Shown here in pieces: positions 46,767-58,420 of a stretch of 64,000 nt of DNA. This stretch comes from Vogesella urethralis (GTDB lineage: Bacteria > Pseudomonadota > Gammaproteobacteria > Burkholderiales > Chromobacteriaceae), in contig NZ_VMDW02000051.1 of NCBI RefSeq assembly GCF_007644045.2, positions 110,308 to 174,307 of the forward strand, in the 5' to 3' direction. The translations under genes were made by a program, and so were the position numbers. The notes below the pieces were generated by a model, which worked only from the letters and a program-made list of their open reading frames with translations, was not told the DNA's origin and made no database searches. How positions within the stretch are numbered: the stretch's first letter is position 1; every line of letters starts with the position of its first letter.

Positions 46767-47936
46767 TTACAGGGCGGCAACAGCAGCAACGATCTTCTCG
46801 GCTGCGTCGTTCAGGCCCTGGGCGGAGGTCAGTTTCAGACCGGATTCGTCCAGGATCTTGGCACCCAGTTCGGCGTTGTTGCCTTCCAGACGTACCACCA
46901 CCGGAACGGTCACGTTCACTTCTTTCACGGCAGCGATGATCGCTTCGGCAATCATGTCGCAACGTACGATGCCGCCGAAGATGTTGATCAGCACGCCTTG
47001 TACCGAGGTATCAGCCAGGATCAGCTTGAACGCTTCGATCACGCGCTCTTTGGTTGCGCCGCCGCCCACGTCCAGGAAGTTGGCCGGTTGGCCGCCCTTC
47101 AGCTTGATGATGTCCATGGTCGCCATGGCCAGACCGGCGCCGTTTACCATGCAGCCGATGTTGCCTTCCAGGGCCACGTAGTTCAGGTCGAACTCGGAAG
47201 CTTTCACTTCACGCTCGTTCTCCTGCGACTTGTCGCGCTGGGCCAGCAGGGCCGGGTGACGGTACAGGGCGTTGGAGTCCAGGTTGATCTTGCCGTCAAC
47301 GCAAGCCAGTTCGCCGTTTTCACGCAGCGCCAGCGGGTTCACTTCGAACAGGGCGAAGTCGTTTTCCACGAAGGCGTTGTAGGCACCCAGCATCAGCTTG
47401 CTGAAAGCCGCAACCTGGGAACCGGACAAGCCCAGCGCGAAAGCCGCGTCACGGGTCTGGAACGGCTGCATGCCAACCAGCGGGTCTACTTCGATCTTGA
47501 TGATCTTTTCCGGGGTTTCTTCGGCAACTTTTTCGATTTCCACGCCACCTTCGGTGGACACCATGAACACCACGCGCTGGGAACCGCGGTCTACCACGGC
47601 GCCCAGGTACAGTTCGCGCTGTACCGGGTACATGTCTTCGCATACCAGCACGCTGTTTACCGGTTGGCCGGCAGCGTCGGTCTGATAGGTCACCAGGTTG
47701 GTGCCGATCAGGGTCTTGGCAACGTCAGCGGCTTCTTCGCGGCTTTTCACCACTTTCACGCCACCGGCTTTACCGCGGCCACCAGCGTGGACCTGGGCTT
47801 TAACAACGGCAAACTTGCCGCCCAGCTGATCGTAGGCAGCAGCAGCTTCTTCCGGTGTGGTGGCCAGAATGCCTTTTTGCACCGGCAGGCCGTATTTGGC
47901 CAGCAGCTCTTTCGCTTGGTATTCGTGCAGGTTCAT
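46767..47936 (-). CDS. sucC: Succinyl-CoA synthetase beta subunit
   Basis: SucC (389 aa) provides nucleotide and substrate binding for succinyl-CoA synthetase. It has an N-terminal ATP-grasp domain ([22 protein letters not shown], then [16 protein letters not shown]) and a C-terminal ligase domain with [16 protein letters not shown]. The length is standard. The gap to sucD is 27 bp. Two copies of AGGTTGGCC-type words lie in and just upstream of it. Confidence 0.97.
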   Translation of the reverse strand: MNLHEYQAKELLAKYGLPVQKGILATTPEEAAAAYDQLGGKFAVVKAQVHAGGRGKAGGVKVVKSREEAADVAKTLIGTNLVTYQTDAAGQPVNSVLVCEDMYPVQRELYLGAVVDRGSQRVVFMVSTEGGVEIEKVAEETPEKIIKIEVDPLVGMQPFQTRDAAFALGLSGSQVAAFSKLMLGAYNAFVENDFALFEVNPLALRENGELACVDGKINLDSNALYRHPALLAQRDKSQENEREVKASEFDLNYVALEGNIGCMVNGAGLAMATMDIIKLKGGQPANFLDVGGGATKERVIEAFKLILADTSVQGVLINIFGGIVRCDMIAEAIIAAVKEVNVTVPVVVRLEGNNAELGAKILDESGLKLTSAQGLNDAAEKIVAAVAAL

Positions 47937-48112
47937 TAACTTTCCTTTCGGGTGGATAGTTGGCTGGCCTTGCGGCCAACCTTGCTATGCCTGAGATGTC
48001 GGGATTGTACCGCCTTGACTACAGGGCGGTGCGATTATCGATATCCACAACAAGCAGGTTGCAGCGCGGCCGGCACTTTACCTTGAAAGTGCGCGGCCTG
48101 CTGCCTGTTCTT
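47937..48112. other. lpdA-sucC gap with hairpins
   Basis: This 176-bp gap contains one GGTTGGCCGC word (47972-47981). A strong dyad follows (GCACTTT/AAAGTGC around ACCTTG, 48074-48093), extended by GC-rich arms. It has no T-run, so it may act as an RNA-processing or stabilising structure in the TCA transcript rather than a terminator. Confidence 0.45.
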
Positions 48113-49546
48113 TTAGCCGTGCAGCGCGCGCTTGTCGGCGGCCAGGGCAGCTTCGTGTACCACTTCGGACAGGCTCGGGTGAGCATGGACGATGCGCGCC
48201 AGGTCTTCGCTGGCGGCTTTGAATTCCATGGATACCACGCCTTCGGTCACCAGTTCGGACACCATCGGGCCGATCATGTGCAGGCCCAGGATACGGTCGG
48301 TCTTGGCGCAAGCCAGGAGCTTGACGGTACCTTGTGCCTGACCCAGACCCAGCGCACGGCCGTTGGCCGCAAAACCGGAGGTGCCCTTCTTGTACTCGAT
48401 GCCTTCTGCCTTCAGCTGCTCTTCGGTCTTGCCGACCCAGGCGATTTCCGGGCTGGTGTAGATCACCCACGGGATCACCCCGAAATCGACGTGCGGCTTC
48501 TGGCCAGCGATGCGCTCGGCCACGGCCACGCCTTCTTCCGACGCTTTGTGCGCCAGCATCGGGCCACGTACCACGTCACCGATAGCCCACACGTTCGGCA
48601 GGTTGGTGTGGCAGTGGTCGTCCACCACGATGAAGCCGCGCTCGTCCATCTGCAGGTTCACGTTGGCACCACCCAGGCCCTGGGTGTTCGGCACGCGGCC
48701 AATGGACACGATCAGCTTGTCGAACTCGGCCTTCACGGCTTCGCCGTTCAGCTCGTAGTTGACGGTCACGCCGTTGTCGCCTTTGACGATGTCGCCGATT
48801 TTCACGCCCAGTTTGATGTCCAGACCGGTGTCTTTGGTCAGGGTCTTGAACGCTTCCTTGGCAATCTGCTGGTCGGCAGCGGCCAGGAAAGTCGGCGCCG
48901 CTTCCAGGATGGTGACGTCGGCGCCCAGGCGCTTCCATACCGAACCCATTTCCAGGCCGATCACGCCGGCACCGATCACGCCCAGACGGGCCGGAACGGC
49001 AGTCAGCGCCAGCGCGCCTTCGTTGTCCAGCACGATCTGGTTGTCGGTAGCCAGGCCCGGCAGCTGACGCGGGCTGGAACCGGTGGCGATGATAACGTGG
49101 GTGGCTTCCAGGGTATCGACCACGGCGCCGTTATCGGCCACCTCGATCACCCACTTTTCGTTCTGGCGGCCTTTCAGCGTGGCCAGACCGTGGATGTTGG
49201 CCACCTTGTTCTTCTTGAACAGGAAGCTGATGCCACCGGCGTTCTTGGTGATGATGTCGTTCTTGCGCGCCAGCATTTTGGCAACGTCCATCTGCGCGCC
49301 TTCCACGCTGATGCCGTGCTTCTGGAAGTCGTGCTGCACGGCGTGGAAGTTTTCCGAAGACTGCAGCAGTGCCTTGGACGGGATGCAGCCCACGTTCAGG
49401 CAGGTACCACCCAGCGAAGGCTTGCCTTCCGGGTTCTTGGTGGCGTCTACGCAAGCGGTGTTGAAACCCAGCTGGGCGGCACGGATGGCTGCCACGTAAC
49501 CGCCGGGGCCGCCACCGATCACTACTACGTCGAATTGTTGGGACAT
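48113..49546 (-). CDS. lpdA: Dihydrolipoyl dehydrogenase (E3)
   Basis: This 477-aa flavoprotein re-oxidises dihydrolipoyl groups of the 2-oxoglutarate dehydrogenase complex with NAD+. It has the FAD loop [10 protein letters not shown] (11-20), the redox disulfide [13 protein letters not shown] (Cys49/Cys54), the NAD loop [11 protein letters not shown] and the C-terminal HAHPSLSE active-site His-Glu. The start MSQQFDVVV at 49546 is chosen; 11 in-frame residues upstream are non-family. It sits directly after sucB in the cluster, so it is the complex's own E3. Confidence 0.96.
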   Translation of the reverse strand: MSQQFDVVVIGGGPGGYVAAIRAAQLGFNTACVDATKNPEGKPSLGGTCLNVGCIPSKALLQSSENFHAVQHDFQKHGISVEGAQMDVAKMLARKNDIITKNAGGISFLFKKNKVANIHGLATLKGRQNEKWVIEVADNGAVVDTLEATHVIIATGSSPRQLPGLATDNQIVLDNEGALALTAVPARLGVIGAGVIGLEMGSVWKRLGADVTILEAAPTFLAAADQQIAKEAFKTLTKDTGLDIKLGVKIGDIVKGDNGVTVNYELNGEAVKAEFDKLIVSIGRVPNTQGLGGANVNLQMDERGFIVVDDHCHTNLPNVWAIGDVVRGPMLAHKASEEGVAVAERIAGQKPHVDFGVIPWVIYTSPEIAWVGKTEEQLKAEGIEYKKGTSGFAANGRALGLGQAQGTVKLLACAKTDRILGLHMIGPMVSELVTEGVVSMEFKAASEDLARIVHAHPSLSEVVHEAALAADKRALHG

Positions 49547-49645
49547 GGTGTTCTCTATCCTGTGGCAGGTTGGCCGCATGCGGTCAGCCTGCCAGTTCGT
49601 CGTGAAAGGCGGATGACAGGCTGCGCCTGCCTCCGCCTGCGGTGA

Positions 49646-50899
49646 TTACAGATCCAGGATCAGGCGAGCCGGATCTTCGATGGCGTCCTTGATGGCCACC
49701 AGCGACAGCACGGCTTCGCGGCCGTCGATGATGCGGTGGTCGTAGGACTGGGCCAGGTACATCATCGGGCGTACCACAACCTGACCGTTTTCCACGACAG
49801 CGCGCTCTTTGGTAGCGTGCATGCCCAGAATGGCGGATTGCGGCGGGTTGATGATCGGGGTGGACATCATGGAACCGAAGGTACCGCCGTTGGAGATGGT
49901 GTAGGTACCGCCAGTCAGCTCGTCCACGGTCAGCTTGCCTTCCTGGGCGCGCTTGCCGAAGTCGGCGATCTGTTTTTCGATCTCGGCCAGGCTCAGCTGG
50001 TCGGCGTTGCGGATCACCGGTACCACCAGACCACGCGGGCTGCCTACGGCCACGCCGATGTCGAAGTAACCGTGGTAAATGATGTTGTTGCCGTCAACCG
50101 AGGCGTTCACGATCGGGTATTTCTTCAGCGCAGCTACTGCGGCTTTGACAAAGAAGCCCATGAAGCCCAGCTTCACGCCGTGCTCTTTCTCGAACTTGTC
50201 TTTGTACTTGTTGCGCAGGTCCATCAGCGGCTTCATGTTCACTTCGTTGAAAGTGGTCAGAATCGCGTTGGTTTGCTGCGACAGTACCAGACGCTCGGCC
50301 ACGCGCTGGCGCAGACGGGACATCGGCACGCTCTGTTCCGGACGGCCGGAAGTCAGGGCGGCAGCGTTGATGGCCGGGGTGGACGCCAGGGCAACGCCGG
50401 CGGACGGGGCGGCAGCGGCGATCACCGGGCCGGACTGGGCCGGGGCAGCGGCCGGCTTGGCGGCAGCAACGTCTTCTTTCAGGATGCGACCGTCACGGCC
50501 GGAGCCGGCAACGTCGGCCAGGTTGACGCCGGTTTCGGCAGCCAGTTTGGCAGCGGACGGCATGGCAGCGCCGCCGGTAACGGCAGCTTGTACCGGGGCG
50601 GCAGCCGGTGCAGCGGCCGGGGCGGCAGCAGCAGCCGGGGCGCTGGCGCCAGCGGTGGCTTCGGTATCGATGTGGGCGATCAGCTGACCGGAGGTCACGG
50701 TGGCGCCGTCTTGCTCAACGATTTTCACCAGTACACCCGCTTGCGGTGCCGGCAGTTCCAGCACCACTTTGTCGGTTTCCAGGTCGATCAGGTTTTCGTC
50801 GCGGGCAACGGCCTGGCCGACTTGCTTGTGCCAGGTCATCAGGGTGGCTTCGGACACGGATTCCGGCAGCTGGGGGACTTTGACTTCGATAATGGCCAT
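49646..50899 (-). CDS. sucB: 2-oxoglutarate dehydrogenase E2 (dihydrolipoyl succinyltransferase)
   Basis: This 417-aa E2 has a lipoyl domain (Lys44 in ETDKVV is the lipoylated residue), an Ala/Pro-rich linker (about 85-115) and an E1/E3-binding domain (about 118-155, [26 protein letters not shown]). The catalytic acyltransferase core carries His388 and Asp392 in [13 protein letters not shown]. It forms the core of the complex with SucA and LpdA. Confidence 0.96.
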   Translation of the reverse strand: MAIIEVKVPQLPESVSEATLMTWHKQVGQAVARDENLIDLETDKVVLELPAPQAGVLVKIVEQDGATVTSGQLIAHIDTEATAGASAPAAAAAPAAAPAAAPVQAAVTGGAAMPSAAKLAAETGVNLADVAGSGRDGRILKEDVAAAKPAAAPAQSGPVIAAAAPSAGVALASTPAINAAALTSGRPEQSVPMSRLRQRVAERLVLSQQTNAILTTFNEVNMKPLMDLRNKYKDKFEKEHGVKLGFMGFFVKAAVAALKKYPIVNASVDGNNIIYHGYFDIGVAVGSPRGLVVPVIRNADQLSLAEIEKQIADFGKRAQEGKLTVDELTGGTYTISNGGTFGSMMSTPIINPPQSAILGMHATKERAVVENGQVVVRPMMYLAQSYDHRIIDGREAVLSLVAIKDAIEDPARLILDL

Positions 50900-50952
50900 T
50901 GTTCTTCTCCGTTATGGGGCGGCGTACTGCCGCCCCGTTCTTTGTGCAGGTG

Positions 50953-53781
50953 TTATTTGTTGATGGCGAACGCTTCTTCGACGAAGGCTTTGAGCTGCGC
51001 AACGTGCTTGCTCATGTAGCCTACGGCCGGGGAAGCCGACGACGGACGGCCAGCAAAGTCCAGGGTCTGCTTGGCTTGCAGCAGGCCTTCCAGACGGTGG
51101 CGGATCTGGTACCAGGCGCCCTGGTTGCGCGGCTCTTCCTGCACCCACAGCAGTTCCTTCACGTGGGCAAACTGGGCCAGCTCGGCCTGCAGTTGCTCGG
51201 TCGGGAACGGGTACAGCTGTTCGATACGGATGATGGCCACGTCTTCTTCCAGACCGCGCTCTTTGCGGCCGTTCACCAGGTCGTAGTACACCTGGCCGGC
51301 GCACAGCAGCACGCGCTTCACTTTCTTCGGATCCTGGATCGAGGCATCGCCGATCACCGGACGGAAGCTGCCGTGGGTGATGGCGTCGATCGGGCTCATC
51401 GAGTCCTTGTAGCGCAGCAGGCGCTTGGACAGGAAGATCACCAGCGGCTTGCGGAACGGGCGCAGTACCTGACGACGCAGCATGTGGAACATCTGCGCGG
51501 CTTCGGACGGCATCACGATCTGCATATTGTGCTCGGCGCACAGCTGCAGCCAACGTTCCAGACGGGCGGACGAGTGCTCCGGGCCTTGGCCATCGTAGCC
51601 GTGCGGCAGGATGGTGGTCAGGCCGCACAGACGGCCCCACTTGGTTTCACCGGACGAGATGAACTGGTCGATAGCGACCTGAGCGCCGTTGGCGAAGTCG
51701 CCGAACTGGGCTTCCCAGATCACCAGCTTGTCCGGTGCCGAGCAGGCGTAGCCGTATTCGTAGGCCAGTACCGCTTCTTCGTTCAGGATGGAGTCGATCA
51801 CCAGGAAGTCGCCCTGGTTGTCGCTCATGTTACGCAGCGGCACGTAAGCGCCTTGGTCCCAGCGTTCGCGGTTCTGGTCGTGTACCACGGCGTGGCGGTG
51901 CGAGAAGGTACCTCGGCCGGAGTCTTCACCAGAGATGCGCACGCCGTAACCGTTAGTCACCAGGCTGGCGTAAGCCAAGGTCTCGGCCATACCCCAGTCC
52001 AGCGCCTGCTCGCCACGGGCCATGGCCATGCGGGCTTCCATCACCTTCTTCACGGTGGGGTGCAGCTTGAAGTCGGCCGGTACGGCAGTGAACTTCTCGG
52101 CCAGACGCAGTACGTCGGCTTGCTGCAGGCTGGTATCGGTCGGGTGCGCCCAGTGGGTGCCGTGGTACTGGCTCCAGTCCAGCGCGTGTTCGCGGCGGTA
52201 GTTGGACAGTACGGTCTGCTCGACGTGTTCGCCTTTGTCCAGCGCGTCGCGGTAGGCGCGGATCAGATCATCCGACGCTTCGGCCTTCAGCACGCCTTCG
52301 GCCACCAGACGCTGCGCGTACATGGCACGCACACCGGCGTGCTTGGCGATGCGCTTGTACATCATCGGCTGGGTCAGGAACGGATCGTCGCCTTCGTTGT
52401 GGCCCAGTTTGCGGTAGCACACCAGGTCGATGACTACGTCCTTCTTGAAGGTCATGCGGTAGTCGAGTGCAGCCTGCATCACGAAGCAGACGGCTTCCGG
52501 ATCATCACCGTTAACGTGGAAGATCGGTGCTTCGATCATCTTGGCCACGTCGGTACAGTAGATGGTGGAGCGCATGTCGCGGGTATCGGAGGTGGTGAAG
52601 CCGACCTGGTTGTTGATCACCAGGTGGATGGTACCGCCGGTACGGTAGCCGCGGGTCTGCGACAGGTTGAAGGTACCCTGGTTCACGCCCAGGCCGCCGA
52701 AAGCGGAGTCACCATGGATCAGCAGCGGTACGACCGATTTGCCTTCGAAGTCCTTGCGTCGTTCCTGACGGGCGCGTACCGAACCTTCCACTACCGGGTT
52801 CACGATTTCCAGGTGGGACGGGTTGAACGCCAGCGACACGTGCATCGGGCCGTGCGGGGTCGGGATGTCGGACGAGAAGCCCATGTGGTACTTCACGTCA
52901 CCGGAGGCCAGCTCTTGGGCGGCCTTGCCTTCGAACTCGGCAAACAGGTCGCGCGGCAGCTTGCCCAGGGTGTTCACCAGCACGTTCAGACGGCCGCGGT
53001 GGGCCATGCCGATGATCAGTTCTTCCACGCCTTGCGCGGTGCCGTTCTGGATCAGGTGGTCCAGCGCGGCGATGGCGGATTCGCCACCTTCCAGCGAGAA
53101 ACGCTTCTGGCCAACGTAACGGGTGTGCAGGTAACGCTCCAGGGTCTCGGCAGCGGTAATCTGCTTCAGGATGCGTTGTTTTTTGTCGGCGTTGTAACGC
53201 GGGGTGGACAGTTCGCCTTCAAAGCGCTGCTGTACCCAGTGTTTTTCGGCCGAAGTGGTGATGTGCATGTACTCCACGCCCACATTGCCGCCGTAGGTCT
53301 GTTTCAGACGCGACAGGATGTCGGACAGGGGGAGCTTTTGCGGGCCAACCAGCGAACCGGTGTTGAACTGTACGGCCATGTCAGCGTCGGTCAGGCCGTG
53401 CTGGGCCGGATCGAGCTCGCGCATGGTGGCTTGGTCCATGCGCTTGAGCGGGTCGAGGTTCGCCTGACGGGAACCCAGTACGCGCCAGGCAGAGATCAGC
53501 TTCAGTACGCCAACCTGCTTCTGCATGGATTCCCAGTTGGCCACATCGCTGCTGCGCTGGCCGGCAACCGGCTTCTTGGCCAGCTGGATGAACGATTCCT
53601 GGATGGGCTGGTGAGCGACATCACGCTCGGCGGCACCCGGTGTCATCGCCAGCTTGTCAAAGTACTCCCGCCATTCCCCCGGAACCGCGTTCGGATCAGC
53701 GAGATACTGTTCGTACAGTTCCTCGATGAACGGTGCATTACCACCAAACAGGTGGGAATGACTGTACATGGATTGCATCAT
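50953..53781 (-). CDS. sucA: 2-oxoglutarate dehydrogenase E1
   Basis: This 942-aa thiamine-diphosphate enzyme decarboxylates 2-oxoglutarate. Landmarks are HLFGGNAPFIEELYEQYLADPN at the N-terminus, GMAHRGRLNVLVN, the ThDP motif GDSAFGGLGVNQG and onward, and C-terminal GEDSGRGTFSHRHAV. The frame is open for 62 more codons across an intergenic hairpin, but the family begins at MMQSMYSHSH, so the start is 53781 (or the adjacent Met at 53778). It is preceded by gltA on the same strand. Confidence 0.96.
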   Translation of the reverse strand: MMQSMYSHSHLFGGNAPFIEELYEQYLADPNAVPGEWREYFDKLAMTPGAAERDVAHQPIQESFIQLAKKPVAGQRSSDVANWESMQKQVGVLKLISAWRVLGSRQANLDPLKRMDQATMRELDPAQHGLTDADMAVQFNTGSLVGPQKLPLSDILSRLKQTYGGNVGVEYMHITTSAEKHWVQQRFEGELSTPRYNADKKQRILKQITAAETLERYLHTRYVGQKRFSLEGGESAIAALDHLIQNGTAQGVEELIIGMAHRGRLNVLVNTLGKLPRDLFAEFEGKAAQELASGDVKYHMGFSSDIPTPHGPMHVSLAFNPSHLEIVNPVVEGSVRARQERRKDFEGKSVVPLLIHGDSAFGGLGVNQGTFNLSQTRGYRTGGTIHLVINNQVGFTTSDTRDMRSTIYCTDVAKMIEAPIFHVNGDDPEAVCFVMQAALDYRMTFKKDVVIDLVCYRKLGHNEGDDPFLTQPMMYKRIAKHAGVRAMYAQRLVAEGVLKAEASDDLIRAYRDALDKGEHVEQTVLSNYRREHALDWSQYHGTHWAHPTDTSLQQADVLRLAEKFTAVPADFKLHPTVKKVMEARMAMARGEQALDWGMAETLAYASLVTNGYGVRISGEDSGRGTFSHRHAVVHDQNRERWDQGAYVPLRNMSDNQGDFLVIDSILNEEAVLAYEYGYACSAPDKLVIWEAQFGDFANGAQVAIDQFISSGETKWGRLCGLTTILPHGYDGQGPEHSSARLERWLQLCAEHNMQIVMPSEAAQMFHMLRRQVLRPFRKPLVIFLSKRLLRYKDSMSPIDAITHGSFRPVIGDASIQDPKKVKRVLLCAGQVYYDLVNGRKERGLEEDVAIIRIEQLYPFPTEQLQAELAQFAHVKELLWVQEEPRNQGAWYQIRHRLEGLLQAKQTLDFAGRPSSASPAVGYMSKHVAQLKAFVEEAFAINK

Positions 53782-53941
53782 TGGTTCGACCCTTTTGTCT
53801 GCGTTGCTGCTTTGCAAAAACCGTTTTGACAAAGAGGGAGGCACACGATGCGGGCATCGCTTGTCTCCACCTTTGACAGAACGCTCTTGGCGCTGTCTTG
53901 TTATTGTTGTGTCTACCGGTACAGCTACTGCGGGGTGCGGC

Positions 53942-53971
53942 AAAAAGGTTGGCCGCACGGCGGCCAACCTT
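53942..53971 (-). terminator. gltA terminator built from two GGTTGGCCGC words
   Basis: On the minus strand, AAGGTTGGCCGC-CGT-GCGGCCAACCTT forms a 12-bp perfect stem with a 3-nt loop, followed by TTTTTG. It lies 15 bp after the gltA stop, so sucAB-lpd may be transcribed from its own promoter in the 53782-53940 gap. Confidence 0.85.
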
Positions 53972-53985
53972 GGTTCAAGCAGCGA

Positions 53986-55275
53986 TTAGCGCTTGTCTAC
54001 GTCGATGTAGTCGCGGCGCTGGGCACCGGTGTACAGCTGACGCGGACGGCCGATCTTCATGCCCGGGTCGGAAATCATTTCGGCCCAGTGCGAGATCCAG
54101 CCCACGGTACGGGCCAGCGCGAAGATCGGGGTGAACATGGATACCGGAATACCGATCGCGGACAACACGATACCGGAGTAGAAGTCCACGTTCGGGTACA
54201 GCTTGCGCTCGATGAAGTACGGGTCTTCCAGCGCGATCTTTTCCAGCGCCATGGCCAGTTTGAACTTCGGGCTGTCCTGCAGGCCCAGTTCTTTCAGCAC
54301 TTCGTCGCAGGTCTCTTTCATGATGGCGGCGCGCGGGTCCATGTTCTTGTACACGCGGTGGCCGAAGCCCATCAGTTTGTGCGTCTTGTTCTTCACGCCT
54401 TCCATGAACGCCGGTACGTTGTCCACGGAGCCGATTTCGTCCAGCATCTTCAGTACGGCTTCGTTGGCGCCACCGTGGGACGGGCCCCACAGGCAGGCGA
54501 TACCGGCCGCGATACACGCGAACGGGTTGGCACCGGAGGAGCCAGCCAGACGGACGGTGGAGGTGGACGCGTTCTGCTCGTGGTCAGCGTGCAGGGTGAA
54601 GATGCGGTCCAGCGCACGGGCCAGTACCGGGTTCACCTTGTACTCTTCGCACGGGGTGGAGAACATCATGTGCAGGAAGTTCTCGGCGTAGGTCAGGCCG
54701 TTTTTCGGGTACGAGAACGGCAGGCCCTTGTTGTAGCGATACGCCTGGGCAGCGATGTTCGGCAGCTTGGCGATCAGGCGGTGGGCCGAGATCTTGCGGT
54801 GTTCGGCGTTATTGATGTCCAGCGAGTCGTGGTAGAAGGCGGACAGTGCGCCTACCACACCCACCATCACGGCCATCGGGTGCGCGTCGCGGCGGAAGCC
54901 TTTGTAGAAGCTGATGATCTGGTCGTGCAGCATGTTGTGACGCATGATGCCGCGCTCGAACTCCTTGCGCTGCTCTGCGTTCGGCAGTTCGCCGTTCAGC
55001 AGCAGGTAGCACACTTCCAGGTAGTCGCTCTTCTCGGCCAGTTGCTCGATGGGGTAGCCGCGGTAGTACAGCTGGCCCAGGTCACCGTCGATGAAGGTGA
55101 TCTTGGATTCGCAGCTGGCGGTTGCCAGGAAGCCCGGGTCAAAGGTGAACATGCCGGTTTTGGAGAAAGCACGGATGTCTACAACATCGGGACCCAGGGT
55201 GCCCGGCAGTACCGGGAACTCCAGATTGTCCTTGCCTTCGTTGTAGCTGAGCGTCACTTTACGATTGTTTTCCAC
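53986..55275 (-). CDS. gltA: Citrate synthase
   Basis: This 429-aa type-II (hexameric) citrate synthase condenses acetyl-CoA and oxaloacetate. Active-site blocks are [47 protein letters not shown] (two catalytic His), [15 protein letters not shown] and the C-terminal [20 protein letters not shown]. The Gram-negative NADH-sensitive form is expected from the family. It lies between sdhE and sucA. Confidence 0.97.
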   Translation of the reverse strand: MENNRKVTLSYNEGKDNLEFPVLPGTLGPDVVDIRAFSKTGMFTFDPGFLATASCESKITFIDGDLGQLYYRGYPIEQLAEKSDYLEVCYLLLNGELPNAEQRKEFERGIMRHNMLHDQIISFYKGFRRDAHPMAVMVGVVGALSAFYHDSLDINNAEHRKISAHRLIAKLPNIAAQAYRYNKGLPFSYPKNGLTYAENFLHMMFSTPCEEYKVNPVLARALDRIFTLHADHEQNASTSTVRLAGSSGANPFACIAAGIACLWGPSHGGANEAVLKMLDEIGSVDNVPAFMEGVKNKTHKLMGFGHRVYKNMDPRAAIMKETCDEVLKELGLQDSPKFKLAMALEKIALEDPYFIERKLYPNVDFYSGIVLSAIGIPVSMFTPIFALARTVGWISHWAEMISDPGMKIGRPRQLYTGAQRRDYIDVDKR

Positions 55276-55334
55276 AGCAATACTCCCAGTTCAGTTTGTG
55301 GTCGTTGTAATGTGTTTTGCTGCTTTGCGGGGGC

Positions 55335-55583
55335 TTACGCCTTCCGCAGTATCCCGATGATATGTGTTAGCTCGGGGTCCTCGATTTCCGCTTTGCCGTT
55401 GACGTAGTCCAGGAAATCGTTGTCCGGAAGCTCCAGACAACGCCTGTACGCCAACAGCTCGGCCTGGGTCAGCTGGTTGAACCCGTCGGCCAGAAAACGC
55501 TCCAGCACCAGGTCCAGTTCCAGCAAACCCCGGCGCGAGCGCCAGCGGATCCGCTTGATTTCAATCGGATCGATTTCGGTCAT
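55335..55583 (-). CDS. sdhE: FAD assembly factor SdhE
   Basis: This 82-aa protein helps attach FAD covalently to SdhA. The signature RIRWRSRRGLLELDLVLERFL (with RGxxE) is present, as is FLDYVNGKAEIEDPEL near the C-terminus. It overlaps sdhB by 4 bp, the normal position at the end of sdhCDAB. Confidence 0.93.
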   Translation of the reverse strand: MTEIDPIEIKRIRWRSRRGLLELDLVLERFLADGFNQLTQAELLAYRRCLELPDNDFLDYVNGKAEIEDPELTHIIGILRKA

Positions 55584-56290
55584 ACGGCACGCTTGACCAT
55601 CAGGTCTTTGATCTTGCCGATGGCCTTGGTCGGGTTCAGGCCCTTAGGACACACGTCCACGCAGTTCATGATGGTGTGGCAACGGAACAGGCGGTACGGG
55701 TCTTCCAGGTTGTCCAGACGCTCGTTGGTGGCAGTGTCGCGGGTATCCGCAATGAAGCGGTACGCCGCCAGCAGGCCGGCCGGGCCAACGAATTTGTCCG
55801 GGTTCCACCAGAACGACGGGCAGGAGGTAGAGCAGCTGGCACAGAGGATGCACTCGTACAGGCCATCCAGCTCCAGACGGTCCTGCGGCGATTGCAGGCG
55901 CTCTTTCTCCGGCGGCGGCGTGTCGTTGATGACATACGGCTTGATGGAGTGGTACTGCTTGAAGAACTGGGTCATGTCCACGATCAGGTCGCGGATGACC
56001 GGCAGACCCGGCAGCGGGCGCAGTTCGATCGGCTGTTTCAGGTCCTTGATGTCGGTCAGACAGGCCAGACCGTTCTTGCCGTTGATGTTCATGGCGTCGG
56101 AGCCACATACACCTTCACGGCAGGAACGACGGAACGACATGGAGTCGTCCTTGATCTTCAGCTTCACCAGGGCATCCAGCAGTTTGCGGTCGGTCGCGTC
56201 GATCTCGACGCTGATGTCCTGCATGTACGGCTTGGCGTCCTTGTCCGGGTTGTAGCGATAAACGCGGAATTGCACGGTTTGCGTTGTCAT
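55580..56290 (-). CDS. sdhB: Succinate dehydrogenase iron-sulfur subunit
   Basis: SdhB (236 aa) carries three clusters. The 2Fe-2S cluster is bound by CREGVCGSDAMN and a later Cys. The 4Fe-4S and 3Fe-4S clusters are bound by CILCASCSTSCPSFWWN and CHTIMNCVDVCPKGLNP. It transfers electrons from SdhA to ubiquinone. The gap after sdhA is 13 bp. Confidence 0.97.
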   Translation of the reverse strand: MTTQTVQFRVYRYNPDKDAKPYMQDISVEIDATDRKLLDALVKLKIKDDSMSFRRSCREGVCGSDAMNINGKNGLACLTDIKDLKQPIELRPLPGLPVIRDLIVDMTQFFKQYHSIKPYVINDTPPPEKERLQSPQDRLELDGLYECILCASCSTSCPSFWWNPDKFVGPAGLLAAYRFIADTRDTATNERLDNLEDPYRLFRCHTIMNCVDVCPKGLNPTKAIGKIKDLMVKRAV

Positions 56291-56303
56291 CTGTCAGCGT
56301 CCC

Positions 56304-58076
56304 TTAGTACGAGCGAGTCTTGAGCGCGATGGTCTCGACGGTCAGCGGGTTCATGTTCACCGGCTTGTACTCCAGACGGTTGCCGTCACGGTGCCACAGG
56401 GTGTGCTTGAGCCAGTTCGTATCGTCGCGGCCGTTCGGGGTTTCGGCGGTATCCGGTGCGTCATCGCGCACGTGGGCACCACGGGACTCGGTACGGGCGT
56501 TGGCGGAGATCATGGTGGACTTGGCCACTTCGATCAGGTTTTCCAGTTCCAGCGCTTCGATGCGCGCGGTGTTGAACACCTTGGACTTGTCGTGGATCTG
56601 GGTCTTCTTGACCATCTCTTCCACTTCCAGGATTTTTTCCACACCCTGGGCCAGCATGTCCTTGAAGCGGAACACGCCGCAGTGGTTCTGCATGGTGCGC
56701 TGCATGGCGTTACGAGCTTCGCTGACTTCCACGCCGCCGGTCTGGTTGTCCAGACGGGCAACACGGGCCACCGAGCGTTCCACGTCGGCGGTAGCCAGCG
56801 TCGGCAGGTCAGCCGGCTGCTGCTTGATGAAGTCGATCATCGAGTTGGCCGAGCTCTTGCCGAAGACCAGCAGGTCGAGCAGCGAGTTGGTACCCAGACG
56901 GTTGGCGCCGTGTACGGACGCGCAGGCACATTCGCCGGCAGCGTAGAAGCCGTGTACCGGTTTGCCGTCCACCACCACTTCGCCGTGGTAGTTGGTCGGA
57001 ATGCCGCCCATCTGGTAGTGGCAGGTCGGTACCACCGGGATCGGGGCCACGATCGGGTCCACACCGGCAAACTTGATGGAGATCTCGCGGATGCCCGGCA
57101 GCTTGGACTTGATCACTTCCGGGTCCAGGTGCGTGATGTCCAGCAGCACGTGGTCCTTGTTCGGGCCGCAACCACGACCTTCGTTGATCTCGGTCACCAT
57201 GGCGCGGGATACCACGTCGCGCGAAGCCAGGTCTTTGGCGTTCGGCGCGTAGCGTTCCATGAAGCGTTCACCGGCGCTGTTGCGCAGGATACCGCCTTCA
57301 CCACGTACACCTTCGGTGATCAGTACACCGGCACCGGCCACGCCGGTGGGGTGGAACTGCCAGAATTCCATGTCTTCCAGCGGGATGCCGGCGCGCGCCG
57401 CCATGCCCAGGCCGTCACCGGTGTTGATGAAGGCGTTGGTGGAAGAAGCGTAGATACGACCGGCACCGCCAGTGGCGAACAGGGTAGCCTTGGCCTGGAA
57501 TACCACGATCTCGGAGGTTTCCATTTCCATGGCAACCACGCCTTGCACATTGCCGTCAGCGTCGCGGATCAGGTCCAGTGCCATCCACTCCACGAAGAAA
57601 TGGGTGTTGGCGCGCACGTTGCGCTGGTACAGCGCGTGCAGCATGGCGTGACCGGTACGGTCGGCGGCAGCACAGGCGCGACGCACCGGCTTCTCGCCAA
57701 AGTTGGACATGTGGCCACCGAACGGACGCTGGTAGATGGTGCCATCGTCGTTACGGTCGAACGGCATGCCGAAGTGTTCCAGCTCTACCACCACTTTCGG
57801 GGCTTCGCGGCACATGAATTCGATGGCGTCCTGGTCGCCCAGCCAGTCCGAACCTTTTACGGTGTCGTACATGTGCCAGTGCCAGTGATCCGGCTCGGAG
57901 TTACCCAGCGAAGCGGACACACCGCCCTGGGCTGCCACGGTGTGGGAACGTGTCGGGAAAACCTTGGACAGTACCGCGGTTTTCAGGCCGGCTTCGGACA
58001 GCTGCAGGGCAGCGCGCATACCGGCGCCACCGGCACCGACGATTACTGCGTCAAATCGACGAACGGGTACAGTCAT
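56304..58076 (-). CDS. sdhA: Succinate dehydrogenase flavoprotein subunit
   Basis: SdhA (590 aa) oxidises succinate to fumarate. It has a FAD loop [15 protein letters not shown], the covalent FAD His in [16 protein letters not shown], and the substrate loop with [21 protein letters not shown]. The capping block [10 protein letters not shown] and the C-terminal [10 protein letters not shown] are also present. The start at 58076 overlaps the sdhD stop by one base (TAATG), so translation is coupled. Confidence 0.97.
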   Translation of the reverse strand: MTVPVRRFDAVIVGAGGAGMRAALQLSEAGLKTAVLSKVFPTRSHTVAAQGGVSASLGNSEPDHWHWHMYDTVKGSDWLGDQDAIEFMCREAPKVVVELEHFGMPFDRNDDGTIYQRPFGGHMSNFGEKPVRRACAAADRTGHAMLHALYQRNVRANTHFFVEWMALDLIRDADGNVQGVVAMEMETSEIVVFQAKATLFATGGAGRIYASSTNAFINTGDGLGMAARAGIPLEDMEFWQFHPTGVAGAGVLITEGVRGEGGILRNSAGERFMERYAPNAKDLASRDVVSRAMVTEINEGRGCGPNKDHVLLDITHLDPEVIKSKLPGIREISIKFAGVDPIVAPIPVVPTCHYQMGGIPTNYHGEVVVDGKPVHGFYAAGECACASVHGANRLGTNSLLDLLVFGKSSANSMIDFIKQQPADLPTLATADVERSVARVARLDNQTGGVEVSEARNAMQRTMQNHCGVFRFKDMLAQGVEKILEVEEMVKKTQIHDKSKVFNTARIEALELENLIEVAKSTMISANARTESRGAHVRDDAPDTAETPNGRDDTNWLKHTLWHRDGNRLEYKPVNMNPLTVETIALKTRSY

Positions 58077-58420
58077 TACAGCCCCCAAACAACCTTAAGC
58101 GAATAAATGAAACAGGAGACCAGCCACACTGCAGTGAACGAGTGCAGTGTCAGGCGCAGGCCTACCGGCTTGATGTAGTCCATCCACAGATCGCGGATGC
58201 CTACCCAGGCGTGCAAGAACAGGGCGATCAGGGTGGTCTGGGTCAGAACCTTCACCCAGGTAGCGCTGAACAGGGCCTTCCAGCCTTCGTAACCGGCCGG
58301 CATGGCCAGCAGGAACAGCACCAGCATGACGGTGTAGGCCAGCATGATCACGGCGGTAACCCGCTGCATGATCCAGTCGCGCAGGCCGTAATGAGCGCCA
58401 ACGACGTTGCGGTTTACCAT
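58076..58420 (-). CDS. sdhD: Succinate dehydrogenase membrane anchor SdhD
   Basis: This 114-aa protein has three membrane helices. [22 protein letters not shown] near the N-terminus and [17 protein letters not shown] (haem/quinone region His) are family marks. It anchors SdhAB to the inner membrane with SdhC. Its start overlaps the sdhC end by 7 bp. Confidence 0.95.
   Translation of the reverse strand: MVNRNVVGAHYGLRDWIMQRVTAVIMLAYTVMLVLFLLAMPAGYEGWKALFSATWVKVLTQTTLIALFLHAWVGIRDLWMDYIKPVGLRLTLHSFTAVWLVSCFIYSLKVVWGL

Noticed and set aside
50899..53829. 976-codon plus-strand open frame opposite sucA
   Set aside because: Antisense shadow of a clear 2-oxoglutarate dehydrogenase gene.
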